Assembly (NCBI RefSeq): GCF_000369525.1
Contig: NZ_KB850076.1
Location: 190,720 to 254,719 of the forward strand
DNA: 64,000 nucleotides
Source of the DNA: Acinetobacter higginsii
Lineage (GTDB): Bacteria > Pseudomonadota > Gammaproteobacteria > Pseudomonadales > Moraxellaceae
Direction: 5' to 3'
The notes beneath the pieces are model-generated. The model searched no databases. It was not told where the DNA came from and worked only from the letters and a program-made list of their open reading frames with translations. The position numbers and the translations under genes were made by a program. Position 1 is the stretch's first letter; each line of letters opens with the position of its first letter. Below are positions 43,692 through 53,425 of the stretch, in pieces.

Positions 43692-46457
43692 TTAGTGGGC
43701 AGCATCCCAGTTTGGACCTTGTCCAACTTCAACCACAAACGGCACTGAAATTTCCAATACCGATTGCATCACTTCAGCAATTTGCTTGGACAGTTCATCC
43801 GCAATCGCAGCATCCGCTTCAAACACAAGTTCATCGTGCACTTGTAATAATAGCTTAGCTTGATCTTTAGGTAGCATTTTATCGACTGCAATCATGGCAA
43901 GTTTAATAATATCAGCCGCACTGCCTTGTAGTGGCGCATTGATTGCCGCACGTTCAGCAGCTTGTTTGATCATTTTATTGCTTGCCATAATGTCTGGCGT
44001 ATATAGACGACGGCCTAAAATGGTTTCAACAAAGCCTTGTTCACGCGCAATCTGACGCGTACGTTCCATATAATCTAATACGCCCGGATATCGTTGGAAG
44101 TAACGTGCGATATAGCTACGTGACTCTTCACGGCTAAAGCCAAGCTGACGGGTGAGACCAAATTCAGACATACCATAGAGCAGACCAAAGTTAACTGCTT
44201 TGGCTTGGCGGCGTTGGTCATTAGTGACATCTTCAATGGCAATGCCAAGCACTTCAGATGCGGTACGGCGATGCACGTCCTGACCTTGTTGGAAGGCATG
44301 GACTAATGCATCATCTTGAGAGAAATGTGCCATCAAACGCAGTTCGATTTGCGAATAATCGGCAGCGAGTAACACACGACCCTCAGGTGCAATAAAAGCT
44401 TTACGAATTTGACGCCCAATCGGAGTACGAATTGGAATGTTTTGCAGGTTTGGATCAGTTGAAGACAAACGGCCTGTTGCAGTTAAGGCTTGATGATAGC
44501 TGGTATGTACACGATGGGTTGTGTCATGTGATTGTTCAATCAGGCGATCGGTGTAGGTATTTTTGAGTTTTGCCAAGCCACGATGTTCCAAAATGACTTC
44601 AGCCAATGGATGTTCGATTTTCTCTAAAATACTTTCACTGGTACTGTATTGACCTGTTGCAGTTTTCTTACCACCTTTTAGTCCTAGCTTTTCAAACAGG
44701 ACTTCACCGACTTGCTTTGGTGAGGCAACATTAAAGGCTTCACCTGCCAGTTCTGCTGCTTGAGCTTCGAGCGTTTGAATGGTTTCTGAAAACTCGACAC
44801 TGAGTTGATCGAGGAATTGATGGTCGAGTTTAATGCCATCTTCTTCCATTCCCGTGAGGACACGAGCAACAGGCATTTCAATATTATGTAGAATATTGAC
44901 CAGTTCTGGATGGGCTTTCAGTTTTGCTGCGAGTACTTCATATAAACGATAGGTAACATGCGCATCTTCGGCGGCATAATGCGCTGCGACTTCAAGCTCA
45001 ATCTGATTAAAGGTTTTTTGCTTTGCGCCTTTACCTGCGATTTGTTCAAACGTCGTGGTCAAATGGCTGAGATAAAGACGAGCAACATCATCCATACCAT
45101 GTCGCGTTGCCGCGGCATTCAATACATATGAAGCAAGCATGGTATCGAAATACCAACCTTGAATGGTGATACCATGATTGGCAAAGATATGCGCATCATA
45201 TTTTAAATGATGACCAATTTTCTTGACTTGTTCATTTTCAAGGATCGGTTTGATCTGAGCCAGAACCAGTTCACGATTCAGTTGTTCAGGGGCACCTTCA
45301 TAATCATGTGCCACAGGAACGTAATAGGCATCTTTGGCATCAAACGCGACCGAGAAACCGACCAGTTCGGCAAAGCGATAATCCAGATTAGTCGTTTCAG
45401 TATCAATCGCAAAATGATTGGCTTGCTGCATACGCTGCAATAAGGCATCCCAATCTTGTTGGCTCAATACCGTATGATAAGTCGCATTACCGAGTTGATC
45501 ATCTTGACTTGATAGATTGGCATGATCTTCAGCCACCACGGGTTCTGCTTTTAGTTCAGCTTTGGCAATACTTTGCGAGGTTTGTTGATAAGCAGAACTA
45601 TTGGGATTGTTGGGATGGTCTAAGGATTGTAATTGGTTACGAAATTCTAATTCAGTATAGAGCTCACGGAGTTGATCCACATTAGGATTGGCGAGTTTGA
45701 GGTCATGCCAATCTAAGGCAAGATCAAGATCACAGACAATGCTGGCAAGTTGATGGTCAACTTTGATGTTGTCTACATTATCTTTAATATTCTGGCTGAG
45801 TTTGCCTTTAAGCTGATCAGCATTGGCAATAATATTGTTTAATGTGCCGTATTCATTCAGCAGCTTTGCCGCTGTTTTTGCGCCAACACCCGGAACGCCC
45901 ATGATACCGTCAGATGCATCACCCATTAGGGTAAGATAATCAATAATTTGATGTGGATGTACCCCGAACTTTTCAAACACACCGGCTTCATCTAAAACAC
46001 GTTCTTTAAAACTGTCTTCCAGTTTGACATGTTCATTGACCAACTGCGCCATGTCTTTGTCGCCCGTCGAGATGAGGACATGATGACCTTCTGCCAAGGC
46101 ACGTTTAGTTAGCGTACCAATAATGTCATCCGCTTCCGCACCTGCGAGAAAATACAGAGGAATGCCTTGCGCTTTGATCAACGCATGTAAATAAGGAATC
46201 TGTTGAGATAATTCCTCAGGCATGCTTGGACGGTCGCCTTTGTAGATTGGCGATAATTTATGACGGAAAGTCGGCTCTGGCGTATCAAAAATCACAGCCA
46301 TATGCGTCGGTTGAGTGCGGCGCATCAGTTTTTGGATCGCTGATATTGCACCTCGAATGGCATTGGTATGTAAGCCAGTCGACGTGGTTAATGGGGGTAA
46401 GGCGTGAAAAGCACGAAATAAGAAATAAGACCCGTCTACCAAGACAAAAGGTGGCAT
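43692..46457 (-). CDS. polA: DNA polymerase I
   Basis: Pol I replaces RNA primers and fills repair gaps. The 921-aa protein has all three activities. The 5'-3' exonuclease spans about 1-290 (VDGSYFLFRAFHAL, MGDASDGIMGVPGVGAKTA). The 3'-5' proofreading domain spans about 330-520 with intact acidic residues in FAIDTETTNL. The family A polymerase spans about 540-921 with motif A AADYSQIELRLMAHFS, motif B RRQAKAVNFGLLYG and motif C LLQVHDELVFE. The length is normal. It is monocistronic with its own upstream region. Confidence 0.97.
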   Translation of the reverse strand: MPPFVLVDGSYFLFRAFHALPPLTTSTGLHTNAIRGAISAIQKLMRRTQPTHMAVIFDTPEPTFRHKLSPIYKGDRPSMPEELSQQIPYLHALIKAQGIPLYFLAGAEADDIIGTLTKRALAEGHHVLISTGDKDMAQLVNEHVKLEDSFKERVLDEAGVFEKFGVHPHQIIDYLTLMGDASDGIMGVPGVGAKTAAKLLNEYGTLNNIIANADQLKGKLSQNIKDNVDNIKVDHQLASIVCDLDLALDWHDLKLANPNVDQLRELYTELEFRNQLQSLDHPNNPNSSAYQQTSQSIAKAELKAEPVVAEDHANLSSQDDQLGNATYHTVLSQQDWDALLQRMQQANHFAIDTETTNLDYRFAELVGFSVAFDAKDAYYVPVAHDYEGAPEQLNRELVLAQIKPILENEQVKKIGHHLKYDAHIFANHGITIQGWYFDTMLASYVLNAAATRHGMDDVARLYLSHLTTTFEQIAGKGAKQKTFNQIELEVAAHYAAEDAHVTYRLYEVLAAKLKAHPELVNILHNIEMPVARVLTGMEEDGIKLDHQFLDQLSVEFSETIQTLEAQAAELAGEAFNVASPKQVGEVLFEKLGLKGGKKTATGQYSTSESILEKIEHPLAEVILEHRGLAKLKNTYTDRLIEQSHDTTHRVHTSYHQALTATGRLSSTDPNLQNIPIRTPIGRQIRKAFIAPEGRVLLAADYSQIELRLMAHFSQDDALVHAFQQGQDVHRRTASEVLGIAIEDVTNDQRRQAKAVNFGLLYGMSEFGLTRQLGFSREESRSYIARYFQRYPGVLDYMERTRQIAREQGFVETILGRRLYTPDIMASNKMIKQAAERAAINAPLQGSAADIIKLAMIAVDKMLPKDQAKLLLQVHDELVFEADAAIADELSKQIAEVMQSVLEISVPFVVEVGQGPNWDAAH

Positions 46458-46645
46458 TGCGCAAATCCTAATTATAAATTACTCGGTATTTTACGTGAAA
46501 AAGTGGTGGCTGTCTTATCTGAACTGGACGGAGAGCGGCTGCTTATGTCGTTTAAAATTTGCAGTATTTTGTATGTAACAATACCTGCCTATCTAGTGAT
46601 CAAGTAAGATAGCCGCAATGAAGCTGTCATAATTGATATAAGTCT

Positions 46646-49513
46646 ATGTATAAAAAAGACAAACAGGGACTCATCGTTGTATTAATTGCCTTGGCTGTAT
46701 TGCTTGCGGCTGCAATTGTATTGAAGTGGCAAGGGACAATTGTTGCTGCTGGGATTGGATTGACCGTTGTTATTGTGCACGTTCTGTCTGAAATTCATCA
46801 GCGTTTGCTGCAACTAGAGCAAGCTGCACCGAGCTATTCTGCATTAGGGGCTGGTATTGGCGTACAAAAAATTGTGATATATGCCGCGGCACTCGTCGCC
46901 TTATTTGCCTATGCCAATACTTGGATCTGGCTCGCAGGTGGCGCTTTATTGGTATTGTTGTTGTGTTTGATCCAAACCATCAGTGCTTTTCAAACCCGAT
47001 TGCTGCATTTAGAGCAGGTTGCAACACAATCACTCAATCCAGATATTTTAATTCAGCCACAACAACAGACGCCAAATATTGCTCAATCTGCTGAATGGGA
47101 TGAAACGACAGCTTCAAACTCTGCAATTGTGGAACAGCAGCAGCCAGCTTGGATGCAGGCTCGACCTGAATCAGTTCAAAGTCCAATACTTCAGAACGCT
47201 ACTTCCGCTGTTCATTCTTCTGAATCCAAACAACCTGCTTGGTGGCAGCCAGCATTGGATTGGATGATACATGGCAATCCAATTTTACGTGTCGCCGTCG
47301 CGGTACTTATGGTTGGGGTGGTGTTGTTATTGCGTTTTGCTAGTGAACATTGGCAACTCAGTCTAGGCGTGAAATTGAGTTTTATTGCCAGTGCAGGCGT
47401 GATCATTACGGTTACAGGTTATGTGCTGCAAAAGAAAAATCAGCTATTTGCAGTGGCCTTACAAGGTGTCGGTTTAGCGGTGGTTTTTTTAACCCTGATC
47501 TTCTCGCATCATTTCGCCGTTATTGCCAGCTTAAGTACCGCCAGTATTTTATTTGTGATGCTATTACTGGCGACAGTCTATCTGAGTCTAAAGCAACAAG
47601 CCTTGTATTTGGCGATGTTGGCTTTAACCATGGCTTATCTAGCGCCCTTGGTGATTCCACAAAATCATCCTGATGTGATTTTCTTATTTAGTTATTATTT
47701 TGTCATTAACTTAGCCGTGGCAGCGTTGAATTTTATTCAACCCTGGAAAATTCTGCATCAAATTGCCTTCTTTGCCACCATGTTCATCGGTGGTTCGACT
47801 ATCGGGATTTATGCAAAAACTACACAGTTTGATACCTTGGATATGATCCTATGGTTGCATATTGCTTTATTTATCTGGCTCAGTATTCGTTATAGCCAAT
47901 TGATGTTGCGAGCTCAGAATGAGCAGCAACAAACAGCTCAGACATCTGAGCGTTTACAACCTATTTTAGATGTAGGCCTAATTTTTAGTGTGCCTGTACT
48001 GGGCTTTTCGCTACATGCCTATTTAATGCATAACTCGACCTCAGCACTCACTTGGGGAGCGGTTGCACTCGCGATTGTCTATATCAGTTTAAATATTTGG
48101 ATTAAACGCCAGCATCCACAATTATCAATTTTGGCAAAAAGTTTCTTTATTCTTGCCGTTGTGTTTGTTGCCTTGATTTTCCCATTGGCCAAAGGGGCAC
48201 ATTGGACCTCAACAGGTTGGGTGATTCAGGGAACTGCCTTGATTGTCTGGGGCGTTACTGAACGATATCGTTTAAGCCGTTATGTTGGCGTGGCACTGGT
48301 ATTATTAAGTTCAGTGGCATTACTCTTCCAAGTTTGGTCAAATGATCATTTCCCAATTTTGAGTACCGCGATTTTTGCGCTTGCTCAATTTATTTCTGCT
48401 TTTTACTTATTGCATTATCAAGAGGTCGAGAAGTATTTCAGTGCACGCATGTTGAGTGGGGTTTTTCTGGCACTTGGGTTGTATTCAGGTGCGATTGCAG
48501 GAGCTGAGTTGATGCAATGGCAGCAGCATGGACTGAGTCCTTATCTCGCCGTTGCTACAATATTATTGGCATTGTTTAATCTGGCTGTGCATGTTAAATC
48601 ACGTTTGCAGTGGGGCAATCTACAGCTGATTTTGGTGGCGGTGTTGTTATTCCTACTGTACGGGGAAACTTTTGCTGTAGAGGTTTACTCGACAGGACAT
48701 TGGCCGAGCACCTTAAATCAGGTTGGCTTTGCTGTCGCTGCGAGCTTATTGTCCTTACTGCTGATCAGCTTGAATTTGAGCAAGTCTAGCGTCTATACGG
48801 TGATTTGGGCGACCTTGCTGTGGTTGAGTCTTGCCAGTATCGGTTTGGCCATTTTCCCAATCATGCCGATTGCAGCGCTTGCGTTGATCCCTGTGATGTA
48901 TGCTGTTTGGTTATTACGATTGCATAAAACACAGTTATTACATCAATTACCTGTATGGGGCTTAAGCCTGTTCTGGTTATTGCTGATTAGTCTAGATCCG
49001 TATTCGGCTGAACAGTATTATGCTTTACCGCTATTCAATCCTACCGATCTTTTGTCTTTGTTGGTGTTTGCGGGATTGATCTGGATGATATATCAGCATG
49101 ACTTTAGTGTAGAGCGATCAATGGAGTGGGGCTTTAAAGTCACCACCATTTTGATTGGCCTATTGGTGCTGAGTAGTGTGGTGGTACGTGCTATGCATCA
49201 TTATCTGGGCACACCATTCTGGGGGACAGCAATCTGGTCGAATGGCGATGTACAACTCAGTTTGACACTATTGTGGGTGATTTTGGCCTTTATTCTGATG
49301 ACCTTTTCCAGTCGCCGTCATATCCGACAAATCTGGTTTGTTGGTGCGGCCTTGTTAGCCATTGTGGTAGCGAAACTGTTGTTATTGGATCTATCACAAA
49401 GTGGCACTTTAACTCGTGTGATTTCATTTATTGGTTCTGGTGCGATCATGCTGGTGATTGCTTATCTAGCGCCGTTACCCCCTGCGATAGAAGAAAATCA
49501 GAAAGAGAGTTAA
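46646..49513 (+). CDS. DUF2339-family multi-pass membrane protein
   Basis: The 955-aa protein has more than twenty hydrophobic segments after a short cytoplasmic start. A coiled or Gln-rich soluble insert follows the first helices (about 110-200, with LLHLEQVATQ and TPNIAQSAEW), and the membrane part begins around NPILRVAVAVLMVGVVLLLR, a typical DUF2339 landmark. The last helices contain RRHIRQIWFVGAALLAIVVAKL. The family is widespread and of unknown function, with proposals around membrane or cell-envelope stress. It converges on mscS and overlaps it by 4 bp. Confidence 0.85.
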   Translation: MYKKDKQGLIVVLIALAVLLAAAIVLKWQGTIVAAGIGLTVVIVHVLSEIHQRLLQLEQAAPSYSALGAGIGVQKIVIYAAALVALFAYANTWIWLAGGALLVLLLCLIQTISAFQTRLLHLEQVATQSLNPDILIQPQQQTPNIAQSAEWDETTASNSAIVEQQQPAWMQARPESVQSPILQNATSAVHSSESKQPAWWQPALDWMIHGNPILRVAVAVLMVGVVLLLRFASEHWQLSLGVKLSFIASAGVIITVTGYVLQKKNQLFAVALQGVGLAVVFLTLIFSHHFAVIASLSTASILFVMLLLATVYLSLKQQALYLAMLALTMAYLAPLVIPQNHPDVIFLFSYYFVINLAVAALNFIQPWKILHQIAFFATMFIGGSTIGIYAKTTQFDTLDMILWLHIALFIWLSIRYSQLMLRAQNEQQQTAQTSERLQPILDVGLIFSVPVLGFSLHAYLMHNSTSALTWGAVALAIVYISLNIWIKRQHPQLSILAKSFFILAVVFVALIFPLAKGAHWTSTGWVIQGTALIVWGVTERYRLSRYVGVALVLLSSVALLFQVWSNDHFPILSTAIFALAQFISAFYLLHYQEVEKYFSARMLSGVFLALGLYSGAIAGAELMQWQQHGLSPYLAVATILLALFNLAVHVKSRLQWGNLQLILVAVLLFLLYGETFAVEVYSTGHWPSTLNQVGFAVAASLLSLLLISLNLSKSSVYTVIWATLLWLSLASIGLAIFPIMPIAALALIPVMYAVWLLRLHKTQLLHQLPVWGLSLFWLLLISLDPYSAEQYYALPLFNPTDLLSLLVFAGLIWMIYQHDFSVERSMEWGFKVTTILIGLLVLSSVVVRAMHHYLGTPFWGTAIWSNGDVQLSLTLLWVILAFILMTFSSRRHIRQIWFVGAALLAIVVAKLLLLDLSQSGTLTRVISFIGSGAIMLVIAYLAPLPPAIEENQKES

Positions 49514-50427
49514 CTCTCTTTCTGTTCTTTTTTGAGTTCTTTCTGATTGGCATATTGATCGACTTCGTCATTCTCTAAGGGGAGAGGTCGGTCAATCAGG
49601 CCCATCTTCGGTACAGGAATCTCAATCTCATTTTCCAAGAAGCCATTACGAATGCGTTCCTGCATTTCATCGCGTACTTTGAGTGAGTTTTCCTGACGAC
49701 ACCATACCGCGAATAGAAGCTCAATGGATGATTCTCTAAACGCCGTCACTGTGACCGTGGCTTTAGGGTCATCCATCACCAACGGATATTTGGCTGCCAC
49801 GTCTAATAGAACATGTCGCACTTTAATAATGTCTTCGTGGAAGTTAATCGCCAAAGTGATTGGAATACGCCGTATCGGATATTTGGATAAGTTCATCACG
49901 GGGGTTCGGATCAGTTGTTCATTCGGCAAACGAATATAAACATTGTCCAGTGTGAGCAGTTTCACCGAGAGTAAATCAATTGAAATCACTTCACCTTCGA
50001 TGGTTTGACCTCGAATTAAGGTAATTTGAATGGTATCACCGACTTCAAATGAGCCTTCACCAATCAAGAATAAACCACTGATCAAGTTGCTGGCAGAGGT
50101 TTGTGAGGCAAAACCTAAGGCAACGGTTAAGATCCCGGCTGCACCCAAAAACACACTGAGCTTAAAGCCTGCTTCTCTCAGGCTGGTCATAATGAACAGC
50201 AAGAAGATGAAATAAAAGATGCCTCGGCGCCATAACAGGCGTTGATGCGCATTAAAGCGGCTACCTACCGTGCGAATAAAGGCATTTGAAACCAAACGTG
50301 CAATCAGGAAGCCGATAAAACATAAAATAATGGCGACCACGATTTCACTGAGTCGCTCAAAGTTAATGTTGGTGAAAACACTGGTTAGGCTGCCGGCAAC
50401 ATCTTTGGGAATATTCGAATTTGGCAT
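49510..50427 (-). CDS. Small-conductance mechanosensitive channel (MscS family)
   Basis: The 305-aa protein has three N-terminal membrane helices (about 28-48, 70-90 and the pore helix about 90-115, LGAAGILTVALGFASQTSASN split by the Gly/Ala-rich packing pattern). The MscS beta domain follows (GDTIQITLIRGQTIEGEVI, RLPNEQLIRTPVMNLSKYP) and then a cytoplasmic alpha/beta domain. It should act as an osmotic safety valve. It is transcribed with the upstream 273-aa hypothetical gene (9-bp gap), suggesting a functional unit. Confidence 0.9.
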   Translation of the reverse strand: MPNSNIPKDVAGSLTSVFTNINFERLSEIVVAIILCFIGFLIARLVSNAFIRTVGSRFNAHQRLLWRRGIFYFIFLLFIMTSLREAGFKLSVFLGAAGILTVALGFASQTSASNLISGLFLIGEGSFEVGDTIQITLIRGQTIEGEVISIDLLSVKLLTLDNVYIRLPNEQLIRTPVMNLSKYPIRRIPITLAINFHEDIIKVRHVLLDVAAKYPLVMDDPKATVTVTAFRESSIELLFAVWCRQENSLKVRDEMQERIRNGFLENEIEIPVPKMGLIDRPLPLENDEVDQYANQKELKKEQKES

Positions 50428-50436
50428 CGCGACCCC

Positions 50437-51258
50437 TTAAAAAAATGAATCAAACATATTGAATAAAGTACTGCCTGGTGCACGAGGGGGATGCACATAG
50501 GTGACTTCACCCGCTTGGGTTGGGGTCTTATTTTCAATACGAATACGCGCTGGATGATCAGTACCCTCATAATAGACTTTGATTTGTGAGGTCCATAAAC
50601 GGCCTGTACTTTCGCTATAAAATAATGGCAGTGCAGGGACGGGTACATTCATGCGATCAAAACGCAGTTGATGGTGACTGGTGTTGTGGAATTCAATCGG
50701 GGTCACCGCACGGAAAGCACGCGGTTTGAGGAGATTCAAATCAATACGACCATCTACAGAGGTCGCGTAGCAAATCTCACCATTTTGTGGGTCTTTACCA
50801 AACCAAGTATCTTTCGGTTGAATCACGGGAATATCAAATAGAGGTTCAGAAAGACCGTCAACCAAACCCGCAATCCACAAGGGGGTACTGATATACAGGG
50901 TGCCACGCTGACCCGCAGGAATATAAATCGGGTCAACAGGTCGAATCACCACTGAGCGATCCGCCAACCGAGGCATCAAATGAAAGCTGCCATTGGTCTT
51001 GTGGAACATATAGCGTTCGATTTTTGCCGGAGGCGGCATGGCAAATTCAATATCATTCAATATTCGCCACTGCTGCTCATAGTCATACTGAAATTGAGGG
51101 CGATGATATTCCAAACGCCATTCTTTGATGCCGCGGGTGAGACGAAAGAGCAATGAACCGAATTGCCACGCTTTGGCCTGTTGAATTTCGAATTGTTGTT
51201 CGCCCCACCATTTCAGAGCGTCAGAATGGGGAGCTTGATATTGATTATTTTGAGACAA
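50437..51258 (-). CDS. Hypothetical protein upstream of mscS (possibly DUF432)
   Basis: The 273-aa protein is soluble, rich in Trp and Tyr, with beta-rich character (WRLEYHRPQFQYDYEQQWRI region, RSVVIRPVDPIYIPAGQRG, LYISTPLWIAGLV). It resembles the DUF432 group, small proteins often next to MscS genes, but I am not certain of this assignment. There is no signal peptide or membrane helix. The 9-bp spacing to the mscS gene suggests an operon and a possible role in channel regulation. It is divergent from gspE. Confidence 0.65.
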   Translation of the reverse strand: MSQNNQYQAPHSDALKWWGEQQFEIQQAKAWQFGSLLFRLTRGIKEWRLEYHRPQFQYDYEQQWRILNDIEFAMPPPAKIERYMFHKTNGSFHLMPRLADRSVVIRPVDPIYIPAGQRGTLYISTPLWIAGLVDGLSEPLFDIPVIQPKDTWFGKDPQNGEICYATSVDGRIDLNLLKPRAFRAVTPIEFHNTSHHQLRFDRMNVPVPALPLFYSESTGRLWTSQIKVYYEGTDHPARIRIENKTPTQAGEVTYVHPPRAPGSTLFNMFDSFF

Positions 51259-51351
51259 GATGCAAAATTCCTGTGTGAGTATGCTAAACAGACTTCACGC
51301 TGTAATCTGCTTAGAGTACACTCACTGCTTTCTTTTATCATTATTTGTGTG

Positions 51352-52842
51352 ATGCAAATACTTAAACAAATACAAATTCCTTATAGTTTCGCTAAACGAC
51401 ATGGCGTTTTGTTACGTTATGAAGGCGATCAAGTTTTTATTGTACGACGCAAGGACACCGCGCGTATTGCTTTACAGGAAGCTCGTCGAATTTTGGGGAA
51501 AACAGCTCACGATCAATTGTGTACCGATCAAGAGTTTCATGCCTTACTGAGTTCTAGCTATGCAGGGGATACTGGCGAGTCGCAACAAGTTGCGGCAGGC
51601 CTAGAAGACCATCCAGATTTATTGAGTTTGGCGGATCAAGTACCTGAAGCTGAAGACTTGATGGATCAGGAGGATGATGCACCGATCGTGCGTCTAATCA
51701 ATGCCTTACTGTCTGAAGCGATTCGTGTCAGTGCCTCTGATATTCATATCGAAGCTTTTGAGAAAAAGCTTTCTGTACGATTACGCGTCGATGGTCAACT
51801 ACGTGAAATTGTCCAGCCACGCCGTGAATTAGCACCACTATTGGTGTCGCGTATCAAAGTCATGGCGAAACTGGATATTGCGGAAAAGCGTGTTCCACAA
51901 GATGGTCGTATTTCATTGCGTCTCGCAGGGCGTGAAGTGGATGTGCGTGTCTCAACTTTACCGTCTTCGCATGGCGAACGTGTGGTTATGCGTTTGCTGG
52001 ACAAGCAAGCCGGACGCTTGAACATGACGCATTTAGGCTTGATGCAAAATGACTATGATCGTTTAACGCAACTTGTTCATCGACCACATGGCATTATCTT
52101 GGTGACAGGTCCAACGGGTTCAGGTAAAACCACCACCTTGTATGCAGCATTGTCAGATTTGAATGACCATACGCGTAATATTTTGACTGCCGAAGATCCG
52201 ATTGAATATCAATTGGAAGGTATTGGCCAAACACAGGTCAATACCAAAGTGGATATGACCTTTGCGCGTGCGTTAAAAGCGATGTTGCGTCAAGATCCAG
52301 ATGTGGTGATGGTCGGAGAGATTCGTGATTTGGAAACTGCGGAAATTGCAGTACAAGCCTCTTTAACGGGTCACTTGGTGTTATCCACACTGCATACTAA
52401 TACGGCAATTGGTGCGGTAACGCGTCTTAAAGATATGGGAATTGAACCATTCTTACTTGCTAGTTCACTGATTGGGGTGATTGCGCAGCGTCTGGTTCGT
52501 ACTTTATGTCCGCATTGTGTGACTTGGCGTAAGGCTGATGATTTCGAGCGACAAGTATTTCAGCATCTCAAAGTTGATGAACATATGGAATTGCCGGAAC
52601 CACATGGTTGTGAAAAATGTTCACACGTTGGGTTTAGTGGGCGAACCGCAATTTATGAAATTGTACCAGTCGATGAATCGATGCGCCGTTTGATTCATGG
52701 CAATGCCGCTGAGTATGAATTGGAAAATTATGCACGTCGTCATGCTGCATCGATTCGTGATGATGGTTTACTTAAAGTATTGGCTGGAAAAACCACATTA
52801 GAAGAAGTACTTCGTGTCACCAATGAAGCTGCGGAAGAATAA
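51352..52842 (+). CDS. gspE: Type II secretion system ATPase GspE
   Basis: GspE powers pseudopilus assembly for type II secretion (lipases and proteases in Acinetobacter). The 496-aa protein has the N-terminal GspL-binding region (about 1-100), Walker A GPTGSGKT (253-260), an Asp box, Walker B DPDVVMVGEIRDLETAEI and a His box. It also has the zinc-binding tetra-Cys motif (CPHC then CEKC) found in GspE/PilB-type ATPases. The frame is open upstream to 51163, but that part overlaps the divergent gene, so the ATG at 51352 is preferred. No other gsp gene is near. A PilB-like role is less likely given the length and the N-terminus. Confidence 0.87.
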   Translation: MQILKQIQIPYSFAKRHGVLLRYEGDQVFIVRRKDTARIALQEARRILGKTAHDQLCTDQEFHALLSSSYAGDTGESQQVAAGLEDHPDLLSLADQVPEAEDLMDQEDDAPIVRLINALLSEAIRVSASDIHIEAFEKKLSVRLRVDGQLREIVQPRRELAPLLVSRIKVMAKLDIAEKRVPQDGRISLRLAGREVDVRVSTLPSSHGERVVMRLLDKQAGRLNMTHLGLMQNDYDRLTQLVHRPHGIILVTGPTGSGKTTTLYAALSDLNDHTRNILTAEDPIEYQLEGIGQTQVNTKVDMTFARALKAMLRQDPDVVMVGEIRDLETAEIAVQASLTGHLVLSTLHTNTAIGAVTRLKDMGIEPFLLASSLIGVIAQRLVRTLCPHCVTWRKADDFERQVFQHLKVDEHMELPEPHGCEKCSHVGFSGRTAIYEIVPVDESMRRLIHGNAAEYELENYARRHAASIRDDGLLKVLAGKTTLEEVLRVTNEAAEE

Positions 52843-52856
52843 ATCGATTCACGAAT

Positions 52857-52889
52857 AAAAAACAGCATGGTCTAACCATGCTGTTTTTG
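52857..52889. terminator. Bidirectional terminator between gspE and ohr
   Basis: AACAGCATGG and CCATGCTGTT with a TCTAA loop, flanked by A and T runs, lie between convergent genes. Confidence 0.9.
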
Positions 52890-52903
52890 TTTGAGTATTC
52901 GGA

Positions 52904-53338
52904 TTATGCAGTCGTCACGATATTGAAAGTAACGTCGATATTGTTACGTGTTGCATTTGAATAAGGGCAAACGATATGTGCAGCCGCAACCAATTGCTCT
53001 GCTTCTGCTTGTTCCATTCCAATTAAATACACATTCAAGGTCACTTCAATACCAAAACCATTTGGAATCGGACCAATGCCGACTTCACCTTCAACATAGG
53101 CATCTTTGCTAATTTTAAATTTATCGCGATTCGCTACAAACTTCATTGCACCTAAGAAACATGCAGAATAGCCAGCAGCAAACAATTGTTCTGGATTAGT
53201 GACTGCGCCACCTGCACCGCCCATTTCTTTTGGCACCCCTAATTGCACATCTAAAACACCGTCAGAGGACGTTGCACGACCATCACGACCACCTGTTGCT
53301 TTTGCTTTCGCACGATAAACCACTTTTTCTAAAGACAT
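52904..53338 (-). CDS. ohr: Organic hydroperoxide reductase Ohr
   Basis: Ohr reduces organic hydroperoxides through a dithiol. The 144-aa protein has the two active cysteines Cys60 (AGYSACFLGAMKF) and Cys124 (AAHIVCPYSNAT), plus the conserved NPEQLFAAG segment, and it is of typical length. The ATG at 53338 is chosen because the extra 21 residues encoded upstream (to 53401) are hydrophobic, not Ohr-like, and run into the regulatory region. It lies next to its repressor gene ohrR, which is transcribed in the same direction upstream. Confidence 0.95.
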   Translation of the reverse strand: MSLEKVVYRAKAKATGGRDGRATSSDGVLDVQLGVPKEMGGAGGAVTNPEQLFAAGYSACFLGAMKFVANRDKFKISKDAYVEGEVGIGPIPNGFGIEVTLNVYLIGMEQAEAEQLVAAAHIVCPYSNATRNNIDVTFNIVTTA

Positions 53339-53364
53339 GATTATTATTCCTAAATAATATTGAA

Positions 53365-53379
53365 TACAATTAAATCGTA
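53365..53379. promoter_or_regulatory. Putative OhrR operator
   Basis: TACAATTAAATCGTA is a near-perfect inverted repeat around a central A, differing at one position from TACAATTAAATTGTA, the repeat unit of the well-studied Bacillus subtilis ohrA operator. It is followed directly by CACGATATAAATT, a weaker second half. It lies between ohrR and ohr, about 27 bp before the ohr ATG. Confidence 0.65.
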
Positions 53380-53425
53380 CACGATATAAATTAAAAAACA
53401 AGTTGCTGTTGTGTAAATTTTAAAC

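Noticed and set aside
51163..51351. N-terminal extension of gspE
   Set aside because: It would overlap the divergent 273-aa gene and adds a Cys/Leu-rich stretch not found in GspE proteins.
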